From assembly GCF_027942865.1 (NCBI RefSeq), contig NC_134510.1, positions 28,065,163 through 28,129,162 of the forward strand: 64,000 nt of DNA. The letters are read 5' to 3'. A program made the position numbers and the translations under genes. Below the pieces are notes generated by a model. That model ran no database searches and was not told where the DNA came from. It saw only the letters and a program-made list of their open reading frames with translations. This DNA comes from Odontesthes bonariensis (taxonomy: Eukaryota > Chordata > Actinopteri > Atheriniformes > Atherinopsidae). Below, piece after piece: positions 62,501 to 64,000 of this stretch (its first letter is position 1; the number at the start of each line of letters is the position of its first letter).

Positions 62501-62537
62501 ACTGACTGTTTTGTGAGTTCTGGCTTCTCAGGGGCAC
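49235..62537 (-). CDS. mcam: MCAM/CD146-like cell adhesion molecule (partial, 5' end missing)
   Basis: Single-pass immunoglobulin-superfamily adhesion protein of endothelium, muscle and neural cells. Coding exons in transcript order: 62537-62464, 62373-62277, 62182-62000, 60383-60262, 60113-59972, 59430-59315, 57892-57751, 56272-56148, 54659-54518, 53695-53675, 50235-50094, 49904-49805 and a tentative stop exon from 49237. All phases agree. The first exon (GAPEKPELTKQS) corresponds to the start of MCAM Ig domain 2. NGHPVPRIIWVKN, YPSEKA and VGAVPSVPGL match human MCAM (NGYPIPQVIWYKN, YPTEKV, VASVPSIPGL). The transmembrane helix is GVVIAVVVCVLLLLLLVALI. The tail has KKSKLPC (human KKGKLPC), and NEIVVEMKTDKANEEAGLL matches SELVVEVKSDKLPEEMGLL. 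These tail matches favour MCAM over BCAM or ALCAM. N-glycosylation sites NLS and NLT are in domain 4. The signal peptide and first Ig domain were not found before 64000. Confidence 0.88.
50252..50595 (+). repeat. Purine-rich (GGA-type) low-complexity tract
   Basis: Imperfect GGAGG/GGATGG units over about 340 bp in the mcam intron just upstream (in transcript sense) of the transmembrane exon; the transcribed strand is pyrimidine-rich. Confidence 0.8.
51045..51461. mobile_element. 417-bp MITE with TTAA target duplication
   Basis: Bounded by TTAA at 51041-51044 and 51462-51465. The terminal inverted repeats begin AGCTGCCGTTGGCAGG on the left and AGCTGCGGTCGGCAAC when the right end is read in reverse. 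It has no coding capacity. The TTAA target suggests a piggyBac- or Kolobok-type helper; both ends are well preserved, so it is not ancient. Confidence 0.85.
53340..53480 (+). repeat. Possible retroposon tail
   Basis: Starts GAGTTCTTTATTGTCCCC and continues AAGGGGCCACA, resembling the 3' ends of common fish LINE/SINE copies. Short and diverged. Confidence 0.35.
53513..53552 (+). repeat. GT then GA microsatellite
   Basis: About 14 GT units followed by six GA units, in an mcam intron about 120 bp from the 21-bp exon. Confidence 0.95.
53675..53695 (-). other. 21-bp microexon of mcam
   Basis: Flanked on the minus strand by CCTCTCTTGCAG and a G|GTAGAG donor. It is phase 1 at both ends and encodes seven residues (AIHNSAE) just outside the membrane. 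It can be skipped without a frameshift. Confidence 0.55.
55052..56046. mobile_element. TTAA-flanked inverted-repeat transposon (outer element)
   Basis: Perfect TTAA target duplication at 55048-55051 and 56047-56050. The ends are AGCGGCGCTATGCAACTTT and, in reverse, AGCGGCACAATGCAACTTT (17 of 19 identical). No transposase frame is seen, so it is a nonautonomous element. A second element (55230-55747) sits inside it, leaving about 475 bp of the original. Confidence 0.85.
55230..55747. mobile_element. Nested 518-bp MITE (inner element)
   Basis: The inverted ends GGCTGTGTTCGAAACCGCCT and, in reverse, GGCTGTGTTCGAAACTGCCT differ at one base. It is flanked by TTG on each side (55227-55229 and 55748-55750), a probable 3-bp target duplication. 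It is younger than the outer element by position. No coding capacity. Confidence 0.85.
56650..56673 (+). repeat. A-run and TA repeat
   Basis: Poly-A followed by seven TA units in an mcam intron. Confidence 0.9.
57190..57420 (+). repeat. Degenerate copy of a common teleost interspersed repeat
   Basis: GAGGAGTTTGTATGTTCCCT and CAACAGTCCAGAAACATGG match, with changes, the widespread fish repeat whose consensus contains GAGTTTGCATGTTCTCCC and CACAGTCCAAAAACATG (recalled from memory). Confidence 0.5.
59532..59558 (+). repeat. Short 12-bp tandem duplication
   Basis: GCCATATAATAA occurs twice in a row in an mcam intron. Confidence 0.85.
61340..61465 (-). repeat. Second copy of the same teleost repeat, reverse orientation
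   Basis: CATGCATGTTTTTGGGAC, GAGAACATGCAAACTCCACA and GGAATCGAACC fit the reverse complement of the consensus better than the copy at 57190-57420, so this copy is younger. Confidence 0.6.
61655..61870 (+). repeat. Third, highly diverged copy of the same repeat
   Basis: GTGAAGTGGTTGGCACT, TTCCTCCCAGGACATATATG and GAAAATGTGAATGATTGTTT follow the consensus order with many changes. Confidence 0.45.
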
Positions 62538-64000
62538 CTAAGACAAAAAAAAATAATAAAATCATTAAATCATTATAATTCAGTGGAAGAAAACCCTCCA
62601 CGCTAATGTGACATTGTAGCACACATAATCTTGCCTTCATCATTTATAGTCCGAGTCACACATATGTTGACCTTGCTCATTAAGTCTAGCAGTAAATAAC
62701 CTGCTTCTTAGCATTCCACTCTGACCTGGTTCATAAGAGCTGATAAGGGTCACACCACAAAAAACTCCCACTTCCTACCCCCTGGCTCACACACACCGCC
62801 ACAGGTGTGAGCATTCCCGCTTGTTTCTCTGTTTTATTCCCAAACTCACTAATCCAAGGTCATCTTATCGCTGCCTACAGCTGTTGACTGCTTATGAAAA
62901 TAAACATTCAATGGGTATTTCTTTCTCTCTCTCAGTCACTCAGTTCTTATGCACAATCCCAATACCCCCTTGGCCCAACCACTTGGCCACAACCCTGTGT
63001 TTTGTTTCGCTGCTGCGTTGGGTAAAATGGACCGCTTCTTTCTGAGGATCGAGCCTTTCAATTGGCCCTCCAGATGGAGTGCTTTCAGATCCCCAAACAG
63101 AGAGGTATTCCTTTTTCTAGGTAAATATTTCTACCTCTATCCCCTGTAGACTCATTCTGAAGGACCACTACCCTTTCAAGGACACTCCAAAACTAGAGGT
63201 ACATCCAAGGGGGTGGGATTAGGACTGAGTGATTGTCTTTGTTAAATACATTTAGAACCATTTACCAGAAATAGATGATTTGTTTTCACGTTCATCTTCT
63301 GCATCCTCTTACATCCAATCCAATGTTTCTTTGTGCTTTAGGAAGAGTTTTAATTCTGTGTTTCAGCTTCACACTGTTTCATTTCTACTTTAGGCTTCCA
63401 AAGAATGAGACGCCCAGATATTGCTGCTGCAGCTGAACGCTCAGGAGACCACATAACTCAGTCCCATTAAGTTAAGGCGGTAGAGACACACAATAATTCA
63501 ACCCCCCTATAAGTCAAGCGGTCAAATGTGCAAAAAGAATAATTACAGGTTTGCGAGACAGGTTGTTTTCTTAGCAGTGTGGGCGTTAAGCATGTCAGAG
63601 AAGGCCTTTGTCAAATATCACTCTATTGAGGTTTTGTCTAACACTGACTGGCCCATTCGCAATAAAAAAAACTTATTTATGAGTTTCCTTTAAGCACTGG
63701 TGCCTCTGAGAGCACAAATGTTAATAGATAACTTATAAGCTCTTTTTCAAGAAGAGGCATGGCTAAGGACAGGGTTGCTTTGCTATTCTCTCAACACAAC
63801 CCCCTCCTCCTCCTTAGAGAGACCTATGGCCCAATCTGAAATGCAAATGAATCCTGCTCATTTTGGTTCGTCTGCGGTGGGAGGGGCAATGACACAGCAT
63901 CCTGCACAAGGGTCAACCCACGGCATCTTGGCGATGAATCCAGACTCGTATTAAGATGAGATATATGAGACATGACAAGTCTGATTGAACTATTCATCAA
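62538..64000. other. mcam intron or upstream region, first Ig domain not found
   Basis: No exon matching the MCAM signal peptide or first V-type Ig domain could be recognised on the minus strand. Those exons probably lie beyond 64000. Confidence 0.45.

Noticed and set aside
49235-62537. BCAM or ALCAM as the identity of the Ig-family gene
   Set aside because: The BCAM neighbour of human APOE was considered, but the KKSKLPC and EIVVEMKTDK...EEAGLL tail and the VPSVPGL motif match MCAM specifically.
1-64000. CRISPR arrays, operons, riboswitches, tRNA or rRNA genes, retroviral or LTR elements
   Set aside because: None seen; the sequence is vertebrate nuclear DNA and no LTR-like repeats or retroviral reading frames were recognised by eye.

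Overview
The window is vertebrate nuclear DNA, AT-rich, with small introns, GT-AG splice sites, TATA promoters and many dinucleotide repeats. The gene content (apoEb, apoC-I, apoC-IV, the fish 14-kDa apoA-II, apoC-II, paired apoA-IV genes) points to a ray-finned fish, probably a percomorph teleost. The species cannot be named from the sequence.

Layout: (1) 1-28.7 kb is an exchangeable-apolipoprotein cluster. Two 255-residue apoA-IV genes stand head to head (minus strand 1703-2686, plus strand 4519-5525), followed on the plus strand by apoEb (11516-12652), apoC-I (18184-18610), apoC-IV (21452-22015), apoA-II/apo-14 kDa (23383-24415) and apoC-II (27277-28183). All seven have a signal-peptide exon ending in phase 1 and, where a noncoding first exon can be seen, one just downstream of a TATA box. 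Every gene model below was assembled by hand from splice sites and gives a whole number of codons. (2) 30.9-34.4 kb is a complete five-exon trypsin/kallikrein-like gene whose product keeps all 12 cysteines but has lost the whole catalytic triad. (3) 34.7-48.9 kb shows no gene; it holds microsatellites, a degenerate minisatellite and a few stretches that look like conserved noncoding DNA. (4) 49.2-62.5 kb on the minus strand is the 3' part of an MCAM (CD146)-like immunoglobulin-superfamily adhesion gene: 12 coding exons plus a tentative stop exon. Its signal peptide and first Ig domain lie beyond position 64000 or were not recognised. Its introns hold several DNA transposons, including one inserted in another.

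The apolipoproteins work together in plasma lipoprotein transport: apoA-IV, apoA-II and apoEb coat the particles, apoEb carries the receptor-binding basic helix, apoC-II activates lipoprotein lipase, and apoC-I and apoC-IV modulate uptake and turnover. The order apoE, C-I, C-IV, C-II matches the mammalian APOE locus, while apoA-IV and MCAM belong to the mammalian APOA1/C3/A4/A5 chromosome region, so the window combines genes that lie on two human chromosomes.

Most notable: the intact-looking pseudo-protease, a gap-free 31-bp promoter module (25 identical positions) with an HNF4-type core shared by the two divergent apoA-IV genes, an extra apoEb intron whose junctions copy those of the preceding intron, and a nested pair of inverted-repeat transposons in mcam.
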